Below are positions 1 to 10,716 of a DNA stretch of 64,000 nucleotides, in pieces. How positions within the stretch are numbered: the stretch's first letter is position 1; each line of letters starts with the position of its first letter. The notes under the pieces are model-generated. The model worked only from the letters and a program-made list of their open reading frames with translations, was not told where the DNA came from and did no database searches. Both the position numbers and the translations under genes were made by a program. Origin of the DNA: Hortaea werneckii (taxonomy: Eukaryota; Ascomycota; Dothideomycetes; Mycosphaerellales; Teratosphaeriaceae); NCBI GenBank assembly GCA_037044905.1, contig JBAOKB010000146.1:124001-188000 (forward strand), written 5' to 3'.

Positions 1-488
1 TATGTTTGGATATTTCGTTTACGACAAGACCGACTGTCTGGGGGATACTGGTGGGGGTAGATATTGCTCTATCACTCCCCTGGATCGCGTTCCGGGGGAA
101 GCTGGCAAACACAGTTTTCGCAAACCAAGAACAAGCTCCGCTTAACTTGGTGCGAGCGGGATCCAATCGGCACTGCAGGTACCTGTCTCCAAGCTTGAGT
201 GACGAGGCACCGTAATAACGGCCGCCATCGTTCGCATGTCTGTGCGACGGCGCTGCGACAGCAAACCAGCCAGGCCAGAGCATCGCTGGGGGTTGGGCAC
301 CCGTGGTTGCAGGAGCGAGCTGATATCACGAGTCGGCCATCTATCTCGACATACCTACCTTAGTTACTACAGTCTGTCTCTGTCGCGAAACCGGGGTCCG
401 ACGCCAGGGTTCTGGAACTAGTCCCCACTTCCCGGGCCAAGACCCGATCCGGCTAGCGCCCGTTTCGGAGCCGTCGATTAGCCTGTCG
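1..488. other. Upstream region of RXT3, no gene seen
   Basis: I see no convincing coding sequence here. The short open frames on both strands have no recognisable motif and overlap one another. The stretch presumably holds the promoter and 5' UTR of the RXT3 gene that starts at 489. An upstream exon of that gene cannot be excluded. Confidence 0.5.
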
Positions 489-3370
489 ATGACCGCATTG
501 CTAACGCGTGTGGCAGTGGCAGCTCCTCCAGTTGCAGCTCCAGGAAATATTCCCCCTCCACCCCTACCCCATCACGCGCATGCCTCACCGCGTCTCGGCC
601 ACCCCTTCCCACCGCCTCCGCCGCCCCCGCCCTTGTCCCATCAGAACGGGATAGGCCCGATGGGGATGCCGTTTGAGCAGCCTCGACGCCGCTCGCTCGG
701 CGCAGCCGGTAGTCCCCCACAGTTCTCCAGAGGTAAGGAGCGTCTGCTGAACCCGTGATATGAATCCTCGCTCACCCTCGCGCAGCGCCTATGGAACCTT
801 CCACCACCCAAGCGCCGCCTCCTCCGCCGCCGCCCTCCTACCCCTCGCGCAATATGCCTCCACCGTCCCCGCCTCAGATGCCGCCGCCCTCGGCCAATGC
901 CAATCACCTCGCCTCCGCCCCACGGGGTCCACCCACCACATCCCCCTTTGCCGGTGTCCGCGATTTTGCAACGCATAGGCCCAACGCAGGCATGTCCATC
1001 TCATCAATGCTAGGCGGCAATGATGAGCGCAAGCCGACTAGTTCGCCACACTCATCGACCATCGGTCCCTCTGCCACACCGAAACCGATGCGCCCAGCAT
1101 CACCAGGAAGAGCGCGCTCATCAAGCATGCGGGAGCCATATGCACATCGCGAACCGAGTCCAGCAAGAGCCAGCACATTTGGAGAACAGAGGGCCCAATC
1201 GGCTTTTCATGACCGCCCAGGTCAAGAGGCGCGTCGGGATGGCGTGTTCGCCTCGTCTCAGTTCCCGCGAGAGTCACCTCACAGCTTCAGGGCGTTCAGG
1301 CCAGAGCAAGAGCAGAGGAGCAACGGCTTGGGGACACACGGACGCCCGAACAGCCAGCCTACCGAGCCAGTTCGCGCACGCACGGTGGAAGAAATCATCG
1401 CCACGCGCGAGAGGCCGAGCGAGGGCAGATTCTCTGCATTCCGGCATTTCGGCGAGCCCGGTCTACCACCGCGTAGTGACATGATCCCAAGGCACGATGT
1501 GCATCCTTTTCCAAACGGCGTCACATCGCAACCTCGCGATCGTGATGTCTTTGCGAGCCCACATACAGACCGCGACATACGTCAAGGACAGCCGCGATAC
1601 CAGACAGGCGTGTTCAGTACGCCTTTACGTGAGGAACAGAGTGGCATATTTCGTCCGATGTATCACCATGCTCCAGACACTGCGCGGGAATCTATTGAAA
1701 CGCGACAGCTGCCAGAGTATCGACGTGAAGAACCCGGCTCATCTCCTCCCGTTGGCGAGCTGCCACCGTATATGCGCGCACGCCACGGGTTTGTCGACCG
1801 TCCAATGACTTTTGAGGAGCACCAGCGCATGGAAGCTATGCAGCGCGAACAGCGAAAAGAAAGCGACGGCTCAGCTGGGCCGAAACCCTTGCTTGCGCAC
1901 AGTCCTGACATTGGAAAGAAGGGCCGCAACTCACCTCTCCCTCAAGCAGTCCAGGGTGCACAGCCTCGACATGTTGGCCCTGGAGGAGGTAATCCAGGTA
2001 TCAAAATGGAGTTTGGGCGGATGTTTTCAGGAATTGGAAGCGGTGTTGGAAGTACCACCCCGAATGCGGGCCAGAACGGCACGACTACGCCTTCGCGCAT
2101 GAGCCCCGCCCGGCACGTCGAGGATGGCGATTTAGTAAGAACTGCAGTGAACAACATTGAGGATTGGAAGTCTGGGAAGAAGAACAACCGACGGGGTGGT
2201 CGTCGACCAAGAGAGGAAGACAAGGCCGATGAAGAAGGCAGAGCCACTCCGGATGTGCAGCGAGGAAACAAGCGCAACAAAACAGCACATCCAGGTCATC
2301 ACCATCACCACCATCACCACCACCATCACCACGAGCCAGAGCCTCAGCAAGGCAGTTTCAATACACTACGCTTTTCATCTAATCCAGCCAGTGCGCCACA
2401 CCACCACCACCATCATCACCATCATCATCACACCTCGCACGCGCATCCATCCCACCATCACCACCATCACGCCCCGCGTGCGGTCTCTTTGCCACGAAAA
2501 CCGACCGTTACCGTCAACAACACAGCCCTCTTATCAGACGTATCAAACAAACCTCGGAAGCACCTGGGCTCGCAACTATACACCACCGAGATCCACCAGC
2601 CGTCGAATTCCGACTTCTCCCTAGAATCCAGCATCAAGTTCATCAACAAGATGAAACCTATTCCGAACTTCGAAGGCCAGGAAAACTGCACCTATACTGT
2701 CCGTGTGCCGCGCGAAGTCCTCACCTCTTCCCAAGCCGCTACAGCCAACGGCGAGACTAGCACTTTCGAAGCTATCTGCAAGCAGGCTCACATCTGGGGC
2801 ACGGAGGTCTACACAGACGACTCGGACGTCGTCGCCGCCGCCGTGCATTCGGGTTGGATCCAAGGCGACTTTGGCGAGCAGACCGCCGATCTCAAGACCC
2901 TTTGCGATGACGTTTCGGATCCCGGCGAGCAACCCCAACATCAGCAGCAGCATTCGGATCACGACTCCGACCCTCCGCCTCTTACCCTCACCGACCGTCC
3001 CCGCTTCCCAGCTAAAATCCCCGCTTCCCACCCGGACCTGCATATCTCCCTCCTCATCCTGCCCCCGCTGGACTCGTACCCGGGCACGACTTCTCACCAT
3101 CTCCGCTCCAAGTCTTGGCCTCAGCGGACCACTCCGCACGACGGTATGAGTTTCATGATTTTCCGCATCGAGTTCGTCGATGAAGGGGGTCTTTCGACAC
3201 GGAATTCGGAAAGAGGGATTAAGGCTAGGAAGCGGAGGATTGCGGAGCAAGAGGCTAGCAGGAGGCGGGAGGCTGCGAAGGGGTTGTTGATGTTTGCGAA
3301 TGGTGTTGGAGGGACGGGGACGGGGACAGGAGGAGGGGGTGGGGTTGGGGCGGTTAGTGTAGGTGCTTAG
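489..3370 (+). CDS. RXT3: Rxt3-like subunit of the Rpd3L histone deacetylase complex
   Basis: Two exons, 489-732 and 786-3370, are joined by a 53-bp intron (GTAAGG donor, CGCAG acceptor) that keeps the frame and gives about 942 residues. The C-terminal part (about residues 673-880) holds the Rxt3 domain: GQENCTYTVRVPREVL, then WGTEVYTDDSDVVAAAVHSGWI, typical of the family. Fungal Rxt3 proteins belong to the large Rpd3 histone deacetylase complex and act in the nucleus. The N-terminal two thirds are low-complexity, rich in Pro, Ser and Arg, and contain the MSISSMLGG motif often seen in fungal regulators. Three histidine runs lie near 2299-2332, 2398-2435 and 2453-2470. The tail is Gly-rich. 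The start at 489 is the first in-frame ATG of exon 1 and is less certain than the domain call. Confidence 0.82.
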
Positions 3371-4049
3371 GTCTGTTGGTTTGTTTGGTTGGTTGAGATT
3401 TGGGGGGGGGGGGGGTGGGGGGAGAAAGTGGATCTGTATTCATATACTTATGTACGTTTCAATTTTTTCTTGATCCTCTCTGTTCTTTTTTTTTTTTTCT
3501 TTTTTATAAAGGGGAGAAGGGGAGGGTTTTTGAACAAGTTCGTGGCTGGATTTTTGTTATTGTCTTGCCGTTGCTGTAGATGAAATTTGCGAAGGGGGAA
3601 GATTGCCGGGTCCCCCAAAAAACCCCTTCCTCGCTTGTTTTTTTCTTGTGATGGTTAGATCTTGCGACGACACTTAGCCTTACCTCCCATTTCTTTGCCC
3701 GGGCTGCTTCTTTCGTAGTAAGCCTTTCAAAACTCCATAGCTCCGGAACCTACCCCATGCGGGATTCGGGAAGTCACACATTTGACCGTTTATGGGGCAG
3801 GAAGGTGTCTATAGGAGGGTGTCTAGCGTCTAAGCCTAACTAAATCCCCTCTCCTTAGACTCCTTTCTCTCTCTCTCCTTTCCCTCTCTCGGGGCCCTAT
3901 CCTATAAGCAAAGCGAACTAGACAGGCAGGTAGGGTGCTTCCTTCACAAGTTTGATTTGGATCCGCGTCGCAGTAAGTTAAGGATATGATGGATGCTTCT
4001 GCCCCCTATAAGAGTAAGACTAGGCCTAGCGGCTGTAGCTAATTGTTTC

Positions 4050-4170
4050 TTTCTCCCTCTACTCTTCTTCTTCTTCTCTCGCTCTCTGCCTACTCTTCTT
4101 ACCTCGACCGCCTCCTCGTAGCTCTTCCTCCTCTTCCTCTCCTCTACCCTTTTCTCTCTTCCTCCCCTGG
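4050..4170. repeat. Polypyrimidine (TC-rich) simple-sequence tract
   Basis: The plus strand is almost entirely C and T, with CTT and CTC repeats. The complementary strand would read as an Arg/Glu/Lys-rich peptide, which is a composition artefact and not evidence for a gene. Confidence 0.6.
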
Positions 4171-4241
4171 CTGTGTATTGCCCCTCCTTTGTCCCGGTAT
4201 ATAAATTTGGAAAAAAAAAAAAAACCAAAAGATTTTCGGGG

Positions 4242-4242
<1 letters not shown>

Positions 4243-4277
<35 letters not shown>
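4243..4277. repeat. Homopolymer of 35 consecutive G
   Basis: An uninterrupted run of 35 G on the plus strand follows an A14 run (4211-4224) by about 20 bases. Runs of this length are rare in nuclear genomes and can form G-quadruplex structures. They are also a common place for assembly length errors, so the true number of G is uncertain. Confidence 0.85.
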
Positions 4278-5310
4278 CGCTGCAGCTCTGTTCTCGCATC
4301 GCATAAAGCTCCCGCATGTTTTGTGGCCCTGCTAATTTAGGTATCGCTAGTATTCTCTCGCCTTTTTCTCTTTCCTTTTTTTTTTTTTTTTGAACTTTGT
4401 GTTGACTGCCTACTCTCCTCTCCTTTTGAGCCTCAATTCCGAGATCGGCGGGCGAGGAGCAGGTAGGCAAGCTGCAGAGTTTGGTGGTGGTGGTGGTGGT
4501 TTCCGTAGTATGGAGACACGGTTCCAGCCTCTGCCTAGATGTGCGATGGTTATCCTTTCTGCTCTTCGCCACTCACCCGCCGCTCTTTCTCCTATATCCA
4601 AGTCCCGTAGACTCGCGGGTCGTGTGTAAGCTTCTGCAAGCTTTCTTCCAGCATGGAGGCGCGGGGGACGGAGGGGCGCGGATTGGGTCATTATGTACAA
4701 TCTTTGCCTTGTGGTTGTGAATATTGATGTAGTAGTTTCGGACTCATTGCCTTGATGTAGGAAGTGGTTCTCCTTTCCGGAGAGCCGAGGGGTTGAGAAG
4801 GAACAGCGAACGAGGAGTTCGTTTTCTTGCTGCGCGAGTTCGGGGTTTGTATAGACAGCAAGAGTCTTAGCGTGGATTGTTGGTCGAGTGGCTTTTGCTA
4901 GTATTTAGTATCGACGGATGCGACGGAGAGTTAAGTAGCAGGAAGAGGAAGTCATGTTTTCGATTATGTATGTACACTCGCTTCTGTGCGCTCAAAACTT
5001 GCGACCGGCGAAAAGAAGACGCTGAAAGTAACGCTCTTGGTCGCTTGAATAATCCTGATCCATGGCGAGTAATCCAAAGACTCTTTGCGCTCCTTCAAAA
5101 TGACAAAGACTGAATGTTACATGAACATATTGAGAGGCATTGCCCCTGTAATCACATCTCCAAACATTGCATGATGTTACTTACCTTTGCAATTCAAAGT
5201 CCAAAAAGGAGATTGAATGAGATTTAGAAAGGACCACAGAAAAAAAATAGCAAAACGAACTGCCCCATTTTGGGGCAGAGCAAATCCCGATTGAGATTTG
5301 ACTTTTTTTG

Positions 5311-5640
5311 TTCCGTGTCCTGGTTGCGAAATCGTGACTTTGGTGCGGGGTTCCTATGTGGATGTGTTGGACTTTAGAATTAGTTCGGGTTTTTGCGTCC
5401 TGTTTGCGAAACCGGGACCGCGGTGCACGATTCCTGTGTGGATGCTTTGGACTTTGGATTTTTTTTTTCCCAATTACATCCCTAGGTATCCTTGCATTAT
5501 ACTTCGAAGGATCGTACCCCGTGGGGCCGTTAGCTCCTTAGTTTGTTTTGTGTGTTCGTTCGGGGGTTCGAAACCGAGACCTTGGTAGGTGCGGGGTTTC
5601 TGTGTGGATGGGTTGAACGAACACACTTGGACTTCGGCAA
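5311..5640. repeat. Degenerate repeat, three diverged copies of about 65-90 bp
   Basis: Three blocks, at about 5311-5380, 5393-5460 and 5552-5640, share the order TGCGAAAYCG, then GGTGC or GTGCGGGG, then TTYCTRTGTGGATG, then TTGGACTT. Each copy has diverged by substitutions and small gaps. The blocks do not share one open frame, so this looks like a non-coding tandem duplication. The third copy contains GGGTTCGAAACC, which resembles a tRNA B box, but no cloverleaf can be drawn around it. Confidence 0.5.
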
Positions 5641-6616
5641 GGACCGTCGCGGAAGATTAGGACTCCACCAGGGTAATCGGCCGCTAGCTCCTTGCTTACT
5701 GAAAGATACCTCTGCGATACTGAATTAAATAGGCTTACGAAGGACCCGACCTTCTGCCGGTGCCTTTGCGAGAACTAGTCTTGTCGCCCGGCTGTCTGTC
5801 ACATGTGAATGTGTGAGACGCTTCGGTGGTCAGGCGGTCGAGTGGCGTGTTGGTCATCCGTGCGTGGTACCACCATGGTCTCTTTGATAGTCTTAATACA
5901 ATGAGGCCGTGAAGTACGCCCAGAAGGCGAGGACTACGTTGGACGTAGAGTTCAAACTGTTTCGAAGAATTGGGGATATTCCTTCTCCGGGTTTGCGCCT
6001 TAGGAGGATGCGTTCGAACTCGCTACTTGTGAGCTACCTTCTTTCTTACAAGCGCGGACTTCTTCGTGCAAGCGAGCATGGTGCATTTCTCGGATAGGGG
6101 CCTTTTGCAACGGTCTTCAGTCCATTCATGGGGGTTTGGGAAGCCTTTCTGAAAGACGGCTAATTGTCTTTCTTACCACCCATCGACAAGCACCAGAGCA
6201 TGCCACAGACAATAGGATGTGGCTATCTTCTTGGAGTTTCTTGCGGCCCGCAGTATTGCCCGGTGGGTGTGTATCCTTATCGGCATGTTGGATCCAGGAA
6301 AAGTGGCGCGGACCTCTGTAGGCGCCTATAAGGGGCCTTGAACATGTTACCTGCATTCGAAGAGCATGGTAATCTGGTCTTTTGGTGCCAGCAATGTTCG
6401 GACTCCAATCGTGATGGCCGTAGTCATTGAGCAAGCTCACCAGCAGAGTCGATGAAGTGAAGTTCAGCTCACCGGGCTTACTTACGCTAACCCTAATCGG
6501 GCAGTCGCCGCAGACACCCGGGGGAGCTTGAGCATCCGTCCTCCCAAAACGGGGCATCACTTTCTTCCTTCAATTAGAAAGAACTCAACGGACTTCGTTT
6601 GCACTTCTAACCAAAG

Positions 6617-7873
6617 ATGCATCAATGTCGCTGCTCAACAGCAGCGCTCGAAGCCTTTGTGACTGACTTCGCCCGTATCAATATCCGCCAGCAACGAGCT
6701 CAGCATTACTTTCAGCATTACAGAAGGTTCGCCTCACATACGAGACAGCGACAACTCGAGCACGCCGCTCGTTCCGACGACGACTTTGTGCCACTGGTTC
6801 ACTCCGCCCCCGCCGCAAATGATGAGAAGATCGGGTTCCCGCAACTTCAGCATCGGCAGCGGCGCATCGAAGTCCCTGAAGATGGCGCGTGGCACGCAGA
6901 GATTGAGCTTTCGGAACCGTATTCCACCCATTACTCTCTACGGGAGCGCATGAAAAAGGGCGAGGACGAGGGCGAGGACGAGGGAAGAGATGTTGGCCAG
7001 AATCAAGATAGAATAACCATAGATTCTGTGGCGTTACGAGGTTTACACCCAGAGCCAGATGCCCCCAGAGAGACGGCTCTAGCGCCTGTACTGCCCGTAC
7101 AGACATCAGGAGCTAATCCACAGGCGACAATGAGCCCGAGAGAAGCGCGCAAGTGGCGGAGGATGGCCGAAGGCTCATACAAAGCCGCTGCCGAGGAGCG
7201 CAAGCGTCAGGAAGAGCAGGAAACACAAATGGCAAGTGTCATAAGCAAAATCGATGAGCTAGAGGACCCGCGCAAGGGTCGAAAGGATGCGCTGGAGAAA
7301 TTCAAGAAGCAGCAGGCACGCAAGCAAGGAGGAAAACAGGCAGATCAGGGCGCGGAGAAAGGCGACGAGGGTGCAAAAACTTCGACCAAACCAAAGCGCG
7401 AAACCTGGCAGGTGCAAAAACAGGCGCTTAACCATAAATTCGGCGAAGCTGGTTGGCAGCCACGGAAACGCCTCTCCCCAGACACTATAGAGGGTATCCG
7501 TGCACTTCATGCCTCGGACCCAGCAGCTTACACCAACGCCACGCTATCCGAGCATTTCAAAGTCTCGCCTGAAGCTATCCGACGGATCCTGAAGTCGAAA
7601 TGGCGCCCCAACGATCAAGAGGCAGAGGATCGGAGGATTAGGTGGGAGCGGCGCGGGGCGAAGAAGTGGCATGATATGGCTGAGCAGGGCGTCCGACCGC
7701 CTGTCAAGTGGAGGGCTTTGGGCGCTGGCGGGGAACAAGGTTTGAAGGAGGATAGGATCCCTAAAAGGAAGAAGAGAGGCAGTGATAGGCATCTCAGCTG
7801 GGATGATGTGGTCGGCGCCTCGAAGGATGAGGAAGAGGATGGTACGGGATCCTTTGCTCAGCGGATTCTGTGA
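6617..7873 (+). CDS. RRG9: Rrg9/neugrin-like mitochondrial protein required for respiratory growth
   Basis: Single exon, 418 residues. The diagnostic block lies at about residues 258-345: an ETWQVQKQALNHKFGEAGW segment, PRKRLSPDTIEGIRALHA, then FKVSPEAIRRILKSKW and an Arg-rich RRIRWERRG stretch. This is the Rrg9/neugrin signature. Family members are mitochondrial and are needed for respiratory growth and mitochondrial genome maintenance in yeast. The N-terminus is Arg- and Gln-rich with few acidic residues, consistent with a targeting sequence. The middle (about 185-255) is a charged, probably coiled region. The gene is convergent with the surface-protein gene that ends at 7984. The start is the first ATG of the frame. 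Confidence 0.85.
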   Translation: MHQCRCSTAALEAFVTDFARINIRQQRAQHYFQHYRRFASHTRQRQLEHAARSDDDFVPLVHSAPAANDEKIGFPQLQHRQRRIEVPEDGAWHAEIELSEPYSTHYSLRERMKKGEDEGEDEGRDVGQNQDRITIDSVALRGLHPEPDAPRETALAPVLPVQTSGANPQATMSPREARKWRRMAEGSYKAAAEERKRQEEQETQMASVISKIDELEDPRKGRKDALEKFKKQQARKQGGKQADQGAEKGDEGAKTSTKPKRETWQVQKQALNHKFGEAGWQPRKRLSPDTIEGIRALHASDPAAYTNATLSEHFKVSPEAIRRILKSKWRPNDQEAEDRRIRWERRGAKKWHDMAEQGVRPPVKWRALGAGGEQGLKEDRIPKRKKRGSDRHLSWDDVVGASKDEEEDGTGSFAQRIL

Positions 7874-7983
7874 ACGAAGGGTTGTGCGAACAACTTTGGT
7901 TCCCACACACTGCTACGACCAAACCATTGCGTCAGGCCCTGCCAAATACTGTCTATCCTCTACATACTACGGTACATTAATCA

Positions 7984-10716
7984 TTACATGAGCGCTATGC
8001 CGCATAACCCTATAACCGCAATCACAAAGGAGCTTTCTGCTCGAAGACCTCTGGACCCAGATGTTATCGTGGACGTCGAACTGGGAGAACTCTGCGTCCC
8101 GTCCGTCGCCGAGGCACCGGGACTCAGACCGCTATTAATATATCCACCCATGCCTGTTGAGCTAGCAGACGTCGTCTTGGTCAGAACTACTGTCGATGTT
8201 CCGTCGACGATGATGCTGCCGCCGTCAGACGCTACGCTAAGTTCTTCACCTTCAAAGCGTGCCGTTGCGCCGTCTTGGATGGTAATGGTTGACGATCCGT
8301 CCTGGATTACCACCGAGTCTGAGAACTGCTTTGCAGTTATCGTGTGGTCATCGACTGTGAATACTGCCTGTCTGTTAGGAGCTGGTGTCCCCAAGCTGTT
8401 AAGCGTGATTGTCTGGCTGCCGAACACGACAGCCTGTCCATTCGACGCTACACTAACTGCTTGGCCCTCGAACGTGGTCTCTGCGCCGTCGCTTACGGAA
8501 ATCGTTGACGTGCTGTCTTGCAGCATTACGGAGTCACCTGTCTGGAGGGCTGTGATGGTATGGGTACCGGCAGTGAAGACTGCTGATAAGGAAGTCGGTG
8601 CAGCCGCATTGAAAGAAATCGTTTGGCTGCCGAGGACGAACGCGTTACCGTTCGGTTGCACACTCACTGTCTCGCCCGCAAATCTGGTTTGCTCGGCGCC
8701 TTGGACCGTCATGCTAGATCCACCCTGGTTGAAGACGATGCCTGTTCCTTCAGCCCGAGAGGCTGTAAATGTCCTACCGGCCTCCGTCAAAGTCGTTTGA
8801 CCGTAGCTAGGACTTGCCTCGGGGACTGTAAGCGTCTGCTGCTGCCCATTCACTGCAATACCCTTTCCGTCCGATGCGGCGCGGATGGTCTGCCCTTCGA
8901 AGACTGTGCCGGAGCCTCCTGGTATTGTGAACGTGGCCGAGCCGCCTTCAGCTACTACTGCATCTCCTTGCTTCACTGCAGTATAAGTGTTGCCGTTGGC
9001 TGCAAAGGTAGCTTGCGCAACTTGTACCTGGGCAGTACCCGCAACGCCTCCTGCTTGATCTAGATCGCTAGCGGCGCTCGCAATGCCATCAAGCAGGTTC
9101 GAGATATCTGGCCCGTCCCCGCCGTCGTCCTCGTTGTTCGAACCGCTTGTCTGGGATGCGTCCCCGTTCGCAACAGACGACCCGGTCCCGTCGCCAGACT
9201 GATCTTGGCTGTCATCGCCTCCAGTCTGGCCTTCCTCGGATCCTCCATCCCCACCGCCGTCGTTGTGGGAACTTGACTCTCCGTGAGACTGTCCCTGGGC
9301 ATCATTAGACCCAGATTGGTTTATTGGTGTGTCACTCGTTCCCGACTGTTCGCCAGGCCCATCATCGGACCCATGACTTGTTGTGGCGTCTTGGTATCCC
9401 GAATTGCTGCCAGCATCGCCGTCGGAATGCTCGCTCGACCCACTACCGTCAGACCCCGAATGGCCCGTAGAATCACCGCCGGATTCTTCGTCGCTGTTGC
9501 CATCCTGGGAGCCATTATTAGAATTTCCAGAATCCTGATCACCGCCGTCATTCCCAGAGCCGCCTGTCTGTCCAGACGAACTTGAGCCGTCGTTACCCCC
9601 TGAGGCCCCGCTGTTGGCCTCCCCCTCATTGGAAGAATCACCATTAGCAGACGAAGAGCCCTGCTCTCCGTTCTCACTTGGCTTGCTGTCGTCACCGCCG
9701 TTGTTGGCTGGCAATGCCGTGGCTGTATCGGTATTCCCTCCGTGCGTGGTCGGACCATGCGAAGGGCTCTCCGAAGTCACAATATCTCTCCCGGTAATCG
9801 GAGCAATCACAAAAGCTGTCGTATGGACGTTGGTAGCTTCTATACTGGAATACGCCAAAGTCGTCCTAGTCTCTTTACTTGCTGTCGATTCTGCGGGAGC
9901 ACTAGGTATAGCGAAACCCTCGGTGCCGGTGCCTGTCGCGAAGCCTGAACCGGAAAGGTCTTGTCTCCTTCCAATCCCTTGGGTGTTGTTCTTGGCGTCT
10001 GGTGAGAGCGTGACGATGGGACCTTGATGCTGGTTTCCGCGAGGACCTTCATAATGTTTGGGTAGCAGGGTCTTGCTAGAGGCGGAGCTGGCGTCTATTT
10101 CTGTTCTCGCGGTCGGCTTGGCTTGTATTGTCGAGTAGACTGGGCTCGGCGTGTACGTTGAATGTAAGAGCGGGCCGCAAGCAGTAATCGGTGCTCCATT
10201 GAACTGTTCTGACACCGTCGGCAGACTGTCGAGATACTCAAGCAGCTCGCCAGGGAGAGCGGCACCGCTTGACGCATTACCAAGCGGGAAGATAAATCCG
10301 GCCGCATCAGTAGTACTCGGGAGCTGTACATTTGTTGCATCTGTCTGCTCTACGCATGCTGGCTCATCCGTATTGATCGCCGGAGCTCCAGCAAAGGCAA
10401 GATATTGTACGTATGAAGTAGGATATGTCAAAGTTGCATCGCCGACTGTCCACGTCACATCTCTAATATCAGAGAACGTCTGTGAAGTATCGACGGATTC
10501 AGCGGCGTTCCCAGTAGGTATTGCGATAGCTTCTGTATGGGTATTGCTCTCCAACGATGTCGTCTCGCTTGTGCCATTCAGGTATATGAAGACATGAGGC
10601 GTGACATCGACCTCTATTGTCTTAATAACATGCGCAGTGTACGAGAGGACACTAGTTGACACGGCGCCAAATATGCAGCTGGCGCACGTGGGAACGAGAG
10701 ATGTCGTTGCCGCCAT
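7984..10716 (-). CDS. Probable GPI-anchored cell-surface protein with Ser/Gly/Asp-rich linker and tandem beta repeats
   Basis: About 910 residues from the ATG at 10716. An N-terminal extension up to 10815 crosses a likely intron (GTGAGT donor, TGTAG acceptor on this strand), so the true first exon and signal peptide are unresolved. The protein has an N-terminal Thr/Ser-rich domain with TAHVIKT-type strands, a long acidic Ser/Gly/Asn/Asp linker (about residues 350-565), then four repeats of about 60-65 residues containing variants of T-x-T-A, a GxxV core, F-x-G-[QE], VxS-x-G and GSQTI. The C-terminus ends in a Ser/Gly region followed by a short hydrophobic tail (FVIAVIGLCGIALM), as in GPI-anchored wall proteins. 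Function is unknown; a wall or adhesion role is inferred. The long open frames on the opposite strand are shadows of this repetitive sequence. Confidence 0.72.
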   Translation of the reverse strand: MAATTSLVPTCASCIFGAVSTSVLSYTAHVIKTIEVDVTPHVFIYLNGTSETTSLESNTHTEAIAIPTGNAAESVDTSQTFSDIRDVTWTVGDATLTYPTSYVQYLAFAGAPAINTDEPACVEQTDATNVQLPSTTDAAGFIFPLGNASSGAALPGELLEYLDSLPTVSEQFNGAPITACGPLLHSTYTPSPVYSTIQAKPTARTEIDASSASSKTLLPKHYEGPRGNQHQGPIVTLSPDAKNNTQGIGRRQDLSGSGFATGTGTEGFAIPSAPAESTASKETRTTLAYSSIEATNVHTTAFVIAPITGRDIVTSESPSHGPTTHGGNTDTATALPANNGGDDSKPSENGEQGSSSANGDSSNEGEANSGASGGNDGSSSSGQTGGSGNDGGDQDSGNSNNGSQDGNSDEESGGDSTGHSGSDGSGSSEHSDGDAGSNSGYQDATTSHGSDDGPGEQSGTSDTPINQSGSNDAQGQSHGESSSHNDGGGDGGSEEGQTGGDDSQDQSGDGTGSSVANGDASQTSGSNNEDDGGDGPDISNLLDGIASAASDLDQAGGVAGTAQVQVAQATFAANGNTYTAVKQGDAVVAEGGSATFTIPGGSGTVFEGQTIRAASDGKGIAVNGQQQTLTVPEASPSYGQTTLTEAGRTFTASRAEGTGIVFNQGGSSMTVQGAEQTRFAGETVSVQPNGNAFVLGSQTISFNAAAPTSLSAVFTAGTHTITALQTGDSVMLQDSTSTISVSDGAETTFEGQAVSVASNGQAVVFGSQTITLNSLGTPAPNRQAVFTVDDHTITAKQFSDSVVIQDGSSTITIQDGATARFEGEELSVASDGGSIIVDGTSTVVLTKTTSASSTGMGGYINSGLSPGASATDGTQSSPSSTSTITSGSRGLRAESSFVIAVIGLCGIALM

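Larger units (their letters stand above)
3371..6616. other. 3.2-kb gene-free stretch rich in homopolymers and microsatellites
   Basis: No open frame here has a recognisable motif or a plausible intron chain. The first part is the 3' UTR side of RXT3, with a G14 run (3402-3415) and a T13 run. It continues with polypyrimidine DNA (about 4050-4170), a 35-base G run (4243-4277), an A14 run (4211-4224), a GGT repeat near 4482-4502 and a degenerate repeat at 5311-5640. The final part is upstream of RRG9. I found no tRNA with a complete A box and B box. Confidence 0.6.

Noticed and set aside
5552..5590. tRNA gene suggested by GGGTTCGAAACC
   Set aside because: No A box at the right distance and no acceptor stem pairing; the motif belongs to the local repeat.
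7988..8800. 270-codon plus-strand open frame
   Set aside because: It is antisense to the repeat region of the surface-protein gene, with no motif. Repetitive codon use on the other strand creates it.
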